Shown here one piece after another: positions 24,580 through 32,385 of a DNA stretch of 48,864 nucleotides. Below the pieces are notes generated by a model. It was not told the DNA's origin and ran no database searches. It saw only the letters and a list, made by a program, of their open reading frames with translations. This stretch comes from a virus. How positions within the stretch are numbered: position 1 is the first letter of the stretch; each line of letters begins with the position of its first letter. The position numbers were made by a program, and so were the translations under genes. The stretch spans positions 1 to 48,864 of the IMG/VR virus record IMGVR_UViG_3300028802_000023. The stretch is one strand, 5' to 3'.

Positions 24580-26219
24580 CAGATTGCTCCCCCCATCGCA
24601 CTAGGACCGGACGCAACGGCGGCTGGACCGGGCGGCATCGGGCCAATGGCAGGCTTGGCCTGCGCCTTGCCCTTTTCGTTCTGCGCCTTCGCAATCAGGT
24701 TCTGGAAGAACTTCTCGCCGTACCATTGGGTAACATCCTTCGGCACGATGAACTCGCCCGCGTTAAGCATGGCTTTCACATCGTCTGTCTGCGCACCGTT
24801 CGAAGGGGAAGTGCTCATCGGGATCGCGCCGCCTTCAGCGAAACTAAGTTTAAAATTCCCACTGCCACTGCCGTCATTGTCGGTCACGTTGGACATCGCC
24901 GCCCCAGCCACATCCCCCGGCAGGCTTAATCCACCTGTCAGTCCTGCTTTCAAAAGTGGACCGGCAACCGAACCCACCAGCGCGCCCAGACCGGACGTGT
25001 TGGTGGACTCGGCTTTGAAGTTGTCCATCTGGTTCTTGTAGTCCTGCCCGTACGCACCTGTCTGCGCGTTGACGCCGCCTGTAGCTGCGCCCACGTACGG
25101 CGCTGCCGCGCCTGACACCGCCCCTTCCGTCTGTAGTGTCTTGTTGGTCAGATCGCCCGCAGCGTTTGTAATATTCGCTGCTGCCGTATCCGCCGCGAGC
25201 GCACCAGTCTGTGCCTGCGTCGCACCTGTCAGTGCGCCAGTACCAGCCTGCGTTGCCCCCGTCGCCGAGTTGAGCGCCGCCGTTCCGGCGTTGCCTGCAC
25301 CAATGGCGTTCGCGCCTGCCTGATTGGCGACGCTGCCCGCTTGGTTAGCCACCGTGCCTGCGCTATTCGCGACGTTGCCTTGGCCGACGACATTGCTGCC
25401 TGCTTGATTGGCTACGCCCGAAGCTTGATTGGCTACAGCGGGCAAGTCCTTGCCCTGCGCAATCGCCGCCTGCCGCAACTGGAAGCCCTTGTCTTCGGCC
25501 TGCAATTGCGCCATCCGGTCGGCGGATGCTTTCTGCGCCGCTTCCTTGATGCGCGTGCCCAGATCCAGCGCAGCAAAGCGCGTGTCGGTTGGCTTGACGC
25601 CGAACGACTCCAACTGCCGAGTCGCAGCATCGCGCGCTGCCTGAAACTGCATGCCGACGCCCGCTTGAGCTTCGGCACCGGCCTGCTTCATCCTATCCGG
25701 GGTGCCGTAGGCTTCAGCGTCCGCCATGAAGCGGGCTTGGGCGGGCGCGTACTGCTGACTGTACTGCTCGAAGAGCTGATCGGCTTTTTGCTGCAGCGCC
25801 TGCTGATCTTGTCGGAAGTCCTGCTGCAGTCCAAGCTGTGCCTGTTGATTGGCAAGCTGCGTATCTTCTACACCAAGTTGCTTTTGCTGAATGCCAAGCT
25901 GCGTATCCTGCACCGCGCCCTGCTTGGTCGCCTGCTGCATCGCCGCTTCTTTGATTTCTCCCGCGCCTTCCGCCAATCCTAGCTGCTTGTTGGAAATATC
26001 CTGAAACTGCTGAACCATGCCGCGCGCAGCATCGCTGTCAGCGGTCATCTGGTCGACGAACTTGCCAATGTCCGCTTTGTTATCCGCAACCGCCTTCGTG
26101 GCCCAGTCGAAGGTCTCTTGGGCCATGTCCTTGGCCATTGTCGTGACTTCTTTGCCCGCATTGATCACACCGCTCATGTCGGGTGCGGGCGGTACTTCCT
26201 CTTTTTCGAAAAATCCCAC
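24579..26219 (-). CDS. Heptad-repeat internal virion/tail protein (546 residues)
   Basis: Starts at GTG 26219 with GAGGA 8 nt upstream. Residues 105-133 contain four tandem heptads of the QLGIQQK type (QLGVEDT, QLANQQA, QLGLQQD), a clear coiled coil. Residues 260-350 are Ala/Asn/Gly/Gln repeats built around ANQAG and TQAGTGAL. Near residue 470 comes LSFAEGGAIPMSTSPS, then VKAMLNAGEFIVPKDVTQW, the GEF(I/V)V motif found in phage tail-length and internal proteins. The composition suggests a long flexible rod or ejected channel component. Its first 140 bp overlap the GNAT gene in another frame. Confidence 0.72.
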   Translation of the reverse strand: MGFFEKEEVPPAPDMSGVINAGKEVTTMAKDMAQETFDWATKAVADNKADIGKFVDQMTADSDAARGMVQQFQDISNKQLGLAEGAGEIKEAAMQQATKQGAVQDTQLGIQQKQLGVEDTQLANQQAQLGLQQDFRQDQQALQQKADQLFEQYSQQYAPAQARFMADAEAYGTPDRMKQAGAEAQAGVGMQFQAARDAATRQLESFGVKPTDTRFAALDLGTRIKEAAQKASADRMAQLQAEDKGFQLRQAAIAQGKDLPAVANQASGVANQAGSNVVGQGNVANSAGTVANQAGSVANQAGANAIGAGNAGTAALNSATGATQAGTGALTGATQAQTGALAADTAAANITNAAGDLTNKTLQTEGAVSGAAAPYVGAATGGVNAQTGAYGQDYKNQMDNFKAESTNTSGLGALVGSVAGPLLKAGLTGGLSLPGDVAGAAMSNVTDNDGSGSGNFKLSFAEGGAIPMSTSPSNGAQTDDVKAMLNAGEFIVPKDVTQWYGEKFFQNLIAKAQNEKGKAQAKPAIGPMPPGPAAVASGPSAMGGAI

Positions 26220-26631
26220 GGCGTTTTCCTCGTTCTAGCCAGCGGCAATCTTCGCGGCGCATCGACATGATGACGAGGTCGGCATCGCGAAAGACACCCT
26301 CAATTCGCGCCTCTTCTTTAAATCCCAATTTCCTGTTGAAATCCAACGCTTTCAAGTTTGTGGAGTGGACGTGCCCGATGATCTTGCGCACGCCTAATTG
26401 CCCGAATGGATAATCAAAGATCATCCAAAGCAGGTCCTTATCGATCCAACGCGGCTTGAAACCAGCTATGTGGGCACGGATGCTGGCACCCGTGTAGCCC
26501 TGATAAATTACCCCGCCGAGTAACTCGTCGCCTTCGATCCTGATGATGGCGTGGTCGCATTCGGGATTGAAGAACACGCCTACTTCTTTGGCGATGGTGC
26601 GTGCGTGTTCGTTATGGTCAGCCGTAATCAT
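26080..26631 (-). CDS. GNAT-family N-acetyltransferase
   Basis: Residues 1-135 match a phage GNAT acetyltransferase: FFNPECDHAIIRIEGDELLGGVIYQGY forms the first strands, then a central helix/strand region, then GVRKIIGHVHSTNLKALDFNRKLGFKEEARIEGVF with the acetyl-CoA and C-terminal motifs, closing with DADLVIMSMRREDCRWL. Such genes often accompany internal virion genes in podovirus-like phages; the acceptor is unknown. The last 45 or so residues after RREDCRWLE are Arg/Gly/His-rich, lie inside the next gene in another frame, and do not look like GNAT sequence. ATG overlaps the previous stop. Confidence 0.85.
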   Translation of the reverse strand: MITADHNEHARTIAKEVGVFFNPECDHAIIRIEGDELLGGVIYQGYTGASIRAHIAGFKPRWIDKDLLWMIFDYPFGQLGVRKIIGHVHSTNLKALDFNRKLGFKEEARIEGVFRDADLVIMSMRREDCRWLERGKRRGIFRKRGSTARTRHERCDQCGQRSHDNGQGHGPRDLRLGHEGGCG

Positions 26632-26903
26632 ACACCGGGCGCACCGGCCAGCATCTTCTGCATATTTACTTCGTTACGTTCGGCGGCACTCGGCAGTGTA
26701 CTGCCCATCGCAATCTCTTCTCGCGTGCCGCTGACCGATCCCCCTTTAGACAGACTATCCTTAATGGTGTCGTTCACCAGTTCATCAACAGCAAGACGCG
26801 CCCGTTCATGCACCGCGTTCTGAATCCAGAAGTCTATATCGACCGCAACGTACTCCATCCCCTTCTGCTCGCAATCGTCCAGTGTGATTGTGTACGTGGG
26901 CAT
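26628..26903 (-). CDS. Hypothetical 91-residue late protein
   Basis: ATG 26903 has GGAGG 5 nt upstream within the repeat copy 26905-26921, so it is chosen over an upstream in-frame ATG at 27014 inside the next gene. The protein begins MPTYTITLDDCEQKGMEYVA and continues as a charged helix (VHERARLAVDELVNDTIKD). It resembles small unassigned proteins that sit before GNAT and internal virion genes. No domain is claimed. Confidence 0.65.
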   Translation of the reverse strand: MPTYTITLDDCEQKGMEYVAVDIDFWIQNAVHERARLAVDELVNDTIKDSLSKGGSVSGTREEIAMGSTLPSAAERNEVNMQKMLAGAPGV

Positions 26904-26904
26904 T

Positions 26905-26921
26905 GTTACCTCCGAAGTTAC
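26905..26921. repeat. Direct-arm copy of the dispersed repeat overlapping a ribosome-binding site
   Basis: GTTAC-CTCCGAA-GTTAC: both arms point the same way at the usual N7 spacing. On the minus strand it contains GGAGG serving ATG 26903, and it overlaps the 3' end of the C1q-like gene. Confidence 0.7.
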
Positions 26922-27433
26922 CCAACCAGCCAGATAGTGGATGCGTTGTGGTTTGCTCCATACGCCCCGGCACCCGTCGTGGAATCGGGGGCAGGCGCAA
27001 TATTGATAGCCCATGTTATCGTGTCACCCGCCGCACACTTGATCGTAACTTCCAGATGCTGCAATTCCCAAATGTTGTTGGTGTCGCGGTATGAATAGTA
27101 AAGCAAACCGCCATTCTTAATCAGACCAATAAAACCGTGAAGACCATAGGTACCGGCACCTGAACCGACAATGCTGGACCACGACATGTAGTAAACGCCC
27201 GTCACCGGACAGGTGAAAACAGAACCGTTCCAGCAACTGTTGACGTTGGTAGTGGTAGAGTCCATCACCCACGGATAGGTCCGAATAACACCAGCAGCAA
27301 CATCGGTTCTCGACCCGAAAACCGCAGGCAGAAACGGATCTGTAATTCCGGACGAATCAATCTTGGTCGATGACGCTCCAAAGGTCAGACCGGAAGCGTT
27401 AGAGAGATTATACCCATTGATGTTTATCGGCAT
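26918..27433 (-). CDS. C1q/TNF-like phage surface protein 1
   Basis: A 171-residue beta-sandwich protein. The core VFTCPVTGVYYMSWSS, HGFIGLIKNG, LEVTIKCAAGDTITWAI follows the C1q/TNF-like jellyroll pattern (G-x-F-x-C-P-x-x-G-x-Y ... KNG ... AGDT). Such domains trimerise and act as receptor-binding or capsid/tail decoration. It is the third of three tandem paralogues and the most divergent at its N-terminus, which begins with a short ININGYNLS tag shared in form with the others (DINGITLS, DIGGATI). Confidence 0.75.
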   Translation of the reverse strand: MPININGYNLSNASGLTFGASSTKIDSSGITDPFLPAVFGSRTDVAAGVIRTYPWVMDSTTTNVNSCWNGSVFTCPVTGVYYMSWSSIVGSGAGTYGLHGFIGLIKNGGLLYYSYRDTNNIWELQHLEVTIKCAAGDTITWAINIAPAPDSTTGAGAYGANHNASTIWLVG

Positions 27434-27434
27434 G

Positions 27435-27956
27435 TCACGCCATCAACGCTATGCTGAAGGAACCGTGTCCACCAGCCCCATGAATTCCTGCGTTAACATA
27501 ACTGAACAATTGCCATACAATGGTATCGCCAGCCGCTGCTGCAACAATACTGCTGAGACTGAGATAGTGCCAGTTACCGCCAAAATTCCAATGGTTGTGA
27601 CCGTATAGAACACCGTTTTTAAAGACACCGATATAGCCATAGGAATTGGTCTGCAGTGCCCCCGTGGCGATATTACCCATCGCCACCATGTAGTAGCCAG
27701 CGACCGGACAAGTCCACACCCCGGTAGAATTATTCCAGCACGAACCAATATTCTCATTGGCGATCACAAGCAGATTGCCACCCCCTGCATTATAGATCGC
27801 CGCCTGACCGGAGGTTGTTCCCCACATATAAGGCGTCTGCGGCCGACTCAGAATGCCATTGGCATTCACCGCCATCCAGTTGGTTGCGCCCGAGTTCATG
27901 GCCAGTGTAGTACCAGCGGCGGATGACAAAGTGATACCGTTGATATCAAAACCCAT
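27435..27956 (-). CDS. C1q/TNF-like phage surface protein 2
   Basis: A 173-residue paralogue of its neighbours with the same order: N-terminal FDINGITLSSAAG tag, VWTCPVAGYYMVAMGN, YIGVFKNG, an aromatic strand, then AAAGDTIVWQLF. The stop of the gene before it overlaps its start (27956). Three copies in tandem suggest either a heteromeric trimer or diversification of receptor specificity; this is inference. There are no membrane or signal segments. Confidence 0.75.
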   Translation of the reverse strand: MGFDINGITLSSAAGTTLAMNSGATNWMAVNANGILSRPQTPYMWGTTSGQAAIYNAGGGNLLVIANENIGSCWNNSTGVWTCPVAGYYMVAMGNIATGALQTNSYGYIGVFKNGVLYGHNHWNFGGNWHYLSLSSIVAAAAGDTIVWQLFSYVNAGIHGAGGHGSFSIALMA

Positions 27957-28504
27957 CAGCCAACCCTCTTACACCAGACAACATTAAGCGTGTCCGGATA
28001 CACTCCGTAATTCTGCGAGATCACATCAGGACCAGCCGGTGATGGCGAGCGGTTGACAAAGAGCGCTAGCGTGTCTCCCGCCGCACACTGAAATAGTGCC
28101 GAAGTACCGCCTGTCCCCCACGCATTGGTGACGTGGTTAAGATTCCAATGAATGAAATAACTCAATGCGCCGTTCTTGGCGAAACCGGCGTAACCATAAG
28201 TGTTGAGACCAGCAGGTGAATTCGACCCGCCCCTGTGGATCGCATTGTAACCCATCGCGTAATAGCCAGCGACCGGACAGGTGAACACACCATTCGTGGT
28301 GTTAAGGTTAGATTGCCATAGTGCAGTATTAATTTCCCAACCTGTAACAGCCGAATAATAGAGAGTAGCACCCGTCTTGGACCCCATATAGCCTTGAGGG
28401 CTTAAGAAAGCGCCATGCCCGGAAGCGTTAAACACCAGCGCTGAGTTAAGCGCGATGCCCGAACCGGATGTTGCTATGGTTGCGCCACCGATATCAATGC
28501 CCAT
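27956..28504 (-). CDS. C1q/TNF-like phage surface protein 3
   Basis: A 182-residue paralogue: N-terminal DIGGATIATSGSGIAL, VFTCPVAGYYAMGYNA, YAGFAKNG, then CAAGDTLALFVNRSPSP. The TCPVAGYY block is nearly identical to that of copy 2, so these two are the closest pair. It lies directly downstream of the fibre-type gene, in keeping with a role at the virion surface. Confidence 0.75.
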   Translation of the reverse strand: MGIDIGGATIATSGSGIALNSALVFNASGHGAFLSPQGYMGSKTGATLYYSAVTGWEINTALWQSNLNTTNGVFTCPVAGYYAMGYNAIHRGGSNSPAGLNTYGYAGFAKNGALSYFIHWNLNHVTNAWGTGGTSALFQCAAGDTLALFVNRSPSPAGPDVISQNYGVYPDTLNVVWCKRVG

Positions 28505-28506
28505 GG

Positions 28507-29073
28507 CTACTTCTTTGGCGGCACAAGACCGCGTTCCGCTTCAATCAAGGCGAACTTGTAGACCCGGTTCTTCTTGTTGTTATAGAGAAAGAGGTCATCC
28601 TCGCCCTCGACAATGGTCCAGTCGCCAATCCCGTTATTTAAACTCAAGTCGGAAGTGTAGACCGTCGCCCAGCGAAACGTCGCCGAGCCGAGATTAAGCG
28701 TGCCGTTGACACTGGGCAGCAAACTGCCCGACATGCTGTCGCCCGCCTTGGCGACTTTAAGCGCATCAGCCGTATCTACGTAATCCTTACGCACAGCATT
28801 CGCCGCTGCCGGGGTAGTCGGCAACGTCAAATGCCCCGTCATAGTGTCGCCAGCTTTAGCGACTTTAGCGGCATCTACAGCAGCAATATCAGCCGTATTA
28901 TCAGCAACGCTATTTGTAAGGCTCACCACGTCTTCCGGCAGCAGTGCCGCGTAATTAGCGTTACCGCGTTGTCCCGTCAGCACTTCGAACGCCTGCTTAA
29001 GCGTTAATACAGCATCGCGCAGGCTTTCCGGTTTGATCGTTGGCTCCGGAATTGATGGGTACTTCGGGGCCAT
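28507..29073 (-). CDS. Tail fibre-type protein with GDTMTG repeats
   Basis: A 188-residue protein. Residues 65-115 contain two copies of the AKVAKAGD(T/S)M(T/S)G motif typical of phage fibre beta-repeats. The C-terminal part has LNLGSATFRWATVYTSDLSL and GDWTIVEGEDDLFLYNN, a pattern I know from fibre or tail-tip proteins of rhizobial phages. It ends in a basic PPKK tail. It lies next to the nozzle-like protein and the C1q-like trio, so a distal or side-fibre role is probable. Confidence 0.72.
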   Translation of the reverse strand: MAPKYPSIPEPTIKPESLRDAVLTLKQAFEVLTGQRGNANYAALLPEDVVSLTNSVADNTADIAAVDAAKVAKAGDTMTGHLTLPTTPAAANAVRKDYVDTADALKVAKAGDSMSGSLLPSVNGTLNLGSATFRWATVYTSDLSLNNGIGDWTIVEGEDDLFLYNNKKNRVYKFALIEAERGLVPPKK

Positions 29074-29074
29074 C

Positions 29075-30856
29075 TTAAGCCTTCAGCAGTTCTTTGACGC
29101 TGGTCGCGAACTGCACCGAGTTGATCTTGACGATAGTCTCCAGTTCGATCTGCCAGTAGTCCGCCTTGAACCCGCTGGGCAACCGCATCAGCTCCCCCGA
29201 CGTTCGCAACTCGCGCGTCATCACAAGCCTATCATCGGCATACACCCGCAGCAGTCCGTACTGGGTCGTCCTGTCGAACGTCTGACCTTCGTTCGTGTTA
29301 CGCGGCTGGCTCTGGAACGGTGCCCATGTCGGGACTTCAAAGTACACCCGTACGGCGGCGAAGTTCTTCCTATCAGGCGATTGAAAGATCTTCGACCGCC
29401 ATAGGGCCGTATCCCGCGAGTACGTCAGATCCGCGAGATCCAGACGATAAAGCTTGTCGTCACGAAGGATCATGGTCTCGCCAGACCAGCCATCGTTGAA
29501 GATATTGGTGGTGATGGTCTCACTGGTGAGGGTGTTGAACGCAATGCGCTGGTTGGCGTTATCCAGAAGAATGCCCTTATAAGAACCAGCGAAGTCATCC
29601 TGCTGGGTCGCAGACGTCAAAAACGCATCCGTCTGCATGAAGCCGGTGCGCTCACTGCCGAAGGCATAATACGCGCTGCCCATGCGGGTGGCACGCAAGG
29701 TCGCCACCTTGTTGTAGTTATTCCATTCGTCTTTCTGGATCATGCCCTCGGTCACCAGATTGGCGACGCCATTGGCCACCAGCACCAGTCCATTCGGCGA
29801 AGCGTAGAACACCCCCTCGGGGATCGAGAGGATACTCCCGCGCGACATGCAGGGTTCAAACGACGCCAGTTTACTCATCGAAATCGAGTCAGGATGAATG
29901 CCGGTCGCCACGATGGGATAACCCGCCGTACACACAACAAGTGTCTGGTTGATAACCCCCAACCCGATGATCGGATACTCGACCACGTTAGAATACGCTG
30001 CAGGCCACGCATGCGGCCGGTAAGGTTCGCAGAACCACAGCTCGCTGCCCTTCCACCCGGCAATCATGCCGTTCGGCATTGTCACCCACCCCAGAAGATC
30101 TTCGGGCGGTGCGGTCCAAGTAGTCGAAGCCATGATCTCGTTCGACGCCACGGTACTGTTGGGAATGTTATCGGCGAAGGTCGTCGTGGCAATCGGCAGC
30201 TCCGTGACAAAGAAAAAATCAGCCGCGTCCGCCGACGTCTGGGTACGATAAATCCTGACCTTATCCAGATTGTGCTCGGTAATCTCAGACCCGGCTGGCG
30301 GCACCAGCGTCAGGTTCCACGTCGCATCGTTCTTGCCAAGGCTCGATACCGGCAAGCTTGGTGGGCCTTCTTCCTTGAATGCCGTCATCCACGTCGTGAC
30401 ATACGACCGTGTTTCGTTCACGCCGACACCCCCGACAATCGACGAGATAACAGGGGGCACTGTCGGCTGCGGCACTCCCAGCGTATAGGACGGTTGCCCT
30501 GCAATGATCCGCGCCAGTGAGTTAACCCGTGGCGGCTCCAGCGGGCTGACCCAGTAATACCTGTCAAACTGATCGCCGACCATCGGCGAACGAATAACGT
30601 CGGTGTCGATACTCGTGAACTCCATCCAGTAAGCGTCTTCGATGTGTTCAGCGTCGTAGTAGTTCTTAGGGATTCGGAAAGCCTTGCCGTAGTCCAAGTT
30701 GGTCATGTTGCGGATAAACTTAGGCGCGACCATCCCCACCAATTGCCCGGTATAGAGGTAGCAATTACGCGAGAGGGCCGCAGCCGTATCTGACAAAAGC
30801 CGGTCGTCCGTCGCCGGAATCATCCCGCCGAATGCCATGATCTTGACTACGGCCAT
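29075..30856 (-). CDS. Tail nozzle/hub-like structural protein (593 residues)
   Basis: A large beta-rich protein of the type found in many podovirus-like phages. The N-terminus GGMIPATDDRLLSDTAAALSRN, the AFRIPKNYY and YYWVSP segments, a fibronectin-like middle (RSYVTTWMTAFKEEGPPSLPVS ... DKVRIYRT), then repeated propeller-like strands (GMIAGWKGSELWFCEP, GVFYASPNGLVLVANG). It likely forms the tail nozzle or hub below the adaptor. The assignment rests on motif order and neighbours. It has no signal peptide despite its size. Confidence 0.7.
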   Translation of the reverse strand: MAVVKIMAFGGMIPATDDRLLSDTAAALSRNCYLYTGQLVGMVAPKFIRNMTNLDYGKAFRIPKNYYDAEHIEDAYWMEFTSIDTDVIRSPMVGDQFDRYYWVSPLEPPRVNSLARIIAGQPSYTLGVPQPTVPPVISSIVGGVGVNETRSYVTTWMTAFKEEGPPSLPVSSLGKNDATWNLTLVPPAGSEITEHNLDKVRIYRTQTSADAADFFFVTELPIATTTFADNIPNSTVASNEIMASTTWTAPPEDLLGWVTMPNGMIAGWKGSELWFCEPYRPHAWPAAYSNVVEYPIIGLGVINQTLVVCTAGYPIVATGIHPDSISMSKLASFEPCMSRGSILSIPEGVFYASPNGLVLVANGVANLVTEGMIQKDEWNNYNKVATLRATRMGSAYYAFGSERTGFMQTDAFLTSATQQDDFAGSYKGILLDNANQRIAFNTLTSETITTNIFNDGWSGETMILRDDKLYRLDLADLTYSRDTALWRSKIFQSPDRKNFAAVRVYFEVPTWAPFQSQPRNTNEGQTFDRTTQYGLLRVYADDRLVMTRELRTSGELMRLPSGFKADYWQIELETIVKINSVQFATSVKELLKA

Positions 30857-30861
30857 CCACG

Positions 30862-31095
30862 TTATTCCTTCTCTTCTTTCGCTTTTGGTTCTTTTGCGTC
30901 TTCTGGCGGCTGCATACGCTTCAGCGATTCACGACCGGCAGCCTGCTCGTCCAGCGTCTTTTGACTGAGCGGGGCTTCGTCAGCCGGGGCTGCCTCGGCA
31001 GCGTCAGGCTTGGTTTCAGCTACAGGAGTTACTTCCGGGGTAACTTCCGGAATAGCTTCCGGGGCGTCGTCCCTGTCCTTCTTATCCTTGGCCAT
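30862..31095 (-). CDS. Acidic low-complexity protein (77 residues)
   Basis: ATG 31095 has GGGAG 5-6 nt upstream and is preferred over an ATG at 31116 without one. The protein is Lys/Glu/Asp/Ala/Pro-rich and probably disordered, with VTPEVTP encoded by the dispersed repeat at 31028-31044. It resembles small acidic proteins near phage tail genes. No function is recognised. Confidence 0.55.
   Translation of the reverse strand: MAKDKKDRDDAPEAIPEVTPEVTPVAETKPDAAEAAPADEAPLSQKTLDEQAAGRESLKRMQPPEDAKEPKAKEEKE
31028..31044. repeat. Dispersed 17-bp palindrome
   Basis: GTTACTTCCGGGGTAAC, identical to the copy at 21297-21313. It encodes VTPEVT in an acidic disordered protein. Confidence 0.85.
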
Positions 31096-31119
31096 TTCAT
31101 CTCCCTTGATTAGCACCCT

Positions 31120-31395
31120 TTACAGATAGATGGTGGCGGCGGTGGATAGGGCGGCAAAGACTCCACTTCCGAAGGCTTCTGATCGAAACGGACTAGACAG
31201 CTTAAACGATCCACCACCCAGAACCATCTGTACCAGCCACAGGATGGCAATCAAGGCGACAATGACCCACAGGATCTGGATTACTTTTTCGGGGATGGGC
31301 AGTCCAACGATGTCACGCAGAACCCAGATGACGAGATAAATCACAATCGCCAGCAGACAGATATAGATCAGGAACGTGATGATTGAAGTCAGCAT
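31120..31395 (-). CDS. Small membrane protein, holin candidate
   Basis: A 91-residue protein with two strong spans, about residues 3-26 (IITFLIYICLLAIVIYLVIW) and 38-59 (VIQILWVIVALIAILWLV), separated by RDIVGLPIPEK, plus a weaker hydrophobic C-terminus. The pattern matches a small phage membrane family with a PxP loop that I associate with Thivi_2564-type proteins. It sits directly after the endolysin gene with a 2-nt gap, so a holin role is likely but unproven. Confidence 0.7.
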   Translation of the reverse strand: MLTSIITFLIYICLLAIVIYLVIWVLRDIVGLPIPEKVIQILWVIVALIAILWLVQMVLGGGSFKLSSPFRSEAFGSGVFAALSTAATIYL

Positions 31396-31397
31396 GA

Positions 31398-32369
31398 TCA
31401 GTCCTCCCGGTAGGGAAAGATGACCTCAACCTCGTCGTCGGTGGCGAGTCCAAGGTCATTGAGTAGACAGGGAGAGAGATCGGCAACCCGGCCCGTGTTC
31501 TGGTGCGGACCCCAGTCGGCGGGAAACGCCTTCAGCGCCAGCCCGGTTTCGGTGTTACGCACCAGTGCCACGTCCTTCAACATGGATGGTTTAGGCGTGA
31601 CGTTGTAATCCCAGCGGCAGGCAACGTAGTGGATAAAGGGGTTCAATTTCCGAGCCAACCCCTTGCCTTCGGTGCCGGGGGTGTCTTCCGGCAGGAACAG
31701 ATGTGGAGCATCCTCGACCTTCTGGATGAACGCCAGCCCCTCGTCGTCGGAAACGCCCATGTCATCCGGCCCACCGAAATAGCTGCAACGACCAACAGTG
31801 TGGAACAATACTTCCGTGGTTGGCGGACCGGGGGACACTTCGTCTTCGTCCTCGCCGCCCAGCACGCTGGCGATGTTGTCGCAGATCTCGTCAAACATCT
31901 CGTCGTAGATATCGCAGTCCGCCTGACTGTCGACGAAGCAGATTTCCAAGAGTATCGCAGGCTTGGCGGTCTTATTCAGGAAGAACAAGTCCGTCCGTTT
32001 TTTAGCGCCCCGATTTATAAACCCAACGGACGCAATCGCACTGGACACTTTCGACGCCAGCGTCTGCTGCGACACATACAGCACTTCGCAACCCATCGGT
32101 CCCGACTTCTGTTCGTAAGCGTTGAAGTGGACCGAAACGTCCAACTCGCGTTGCTGCTTGTTGTGAAAGTTCACGATGGCGTTGAGGTTCTCGTTCTGAC
32201 TTTTCGACTTGTCGTCGTGGAACGTCTTAACGGCAACACCGCGCGTCTCCAGTTCGCCCGCCAGCTTCTCGACCACTTTGCGGGCTTCATCGACCTCGTC
32301 GATGATCCCTGACGCACCGCGCACATACTTGCCGTGTCCTGATGATACGACGATGCTGCTGTATGTCAT
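31398..32369 (-). CDS. Endolysin: N-acetylmuramoyl-L-alanine amidase with DPBB domain
   Basis: A 323-residue lysis enzyme that should cut the bond between MurNAc and L-Ala. The N-terminal Amidase_3 domain shows zinc ligands H12 (SSGHGK), E25 (IDEVDEAR) and H81 (SVHFNA) and catalytic E142 (LLEICFVD). After an acidic linker (GGEDEDEVSPGPP), residues 190-323 form a double-psi beta-barrel-like domain with YVACRWDYN, VRNTETG, ADWGPHQNTGRVADLSP and a closing LGLATDDEVEV, similar to RlpA-type barrels that bind glycan strands. There is no signal peptide, so release depends on a holin. It is flanked by a two-span membrane protein and a TM/coiled-coil protein. Confidence 0.9.
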   Translation of the reverse strand: MTYSSIVVSSGHGKYVRGASGIIDEVDEARKVVEKLAGELETRGVAVKTFHDDKSKSQNENLNAIVNFHNKQQRELDVSVHFNAYEQKSGPMGCEVLYVSQQTLASKVSSAIASVGFINRGAKKRTDLFFLNKTAKPAILLEICFVDSQADCDIYDEMFDEICDNIASVLGGEDEDEVSPGPPTTEVLFHTVGRCSYFGGPDDMGVSDDEGLAFIQKVEDAPHLFLPEDTPGTEGKGLARKLNPFIHYVACRWDYNVTPKPSMLKDVALVRNTETGLALKAFPADWGPHQNTGRVADLSPCLLNDLGLATDDEVEVIFPYRED

Positions 32370-32385
32370 GTGTCACCCGATAGGT

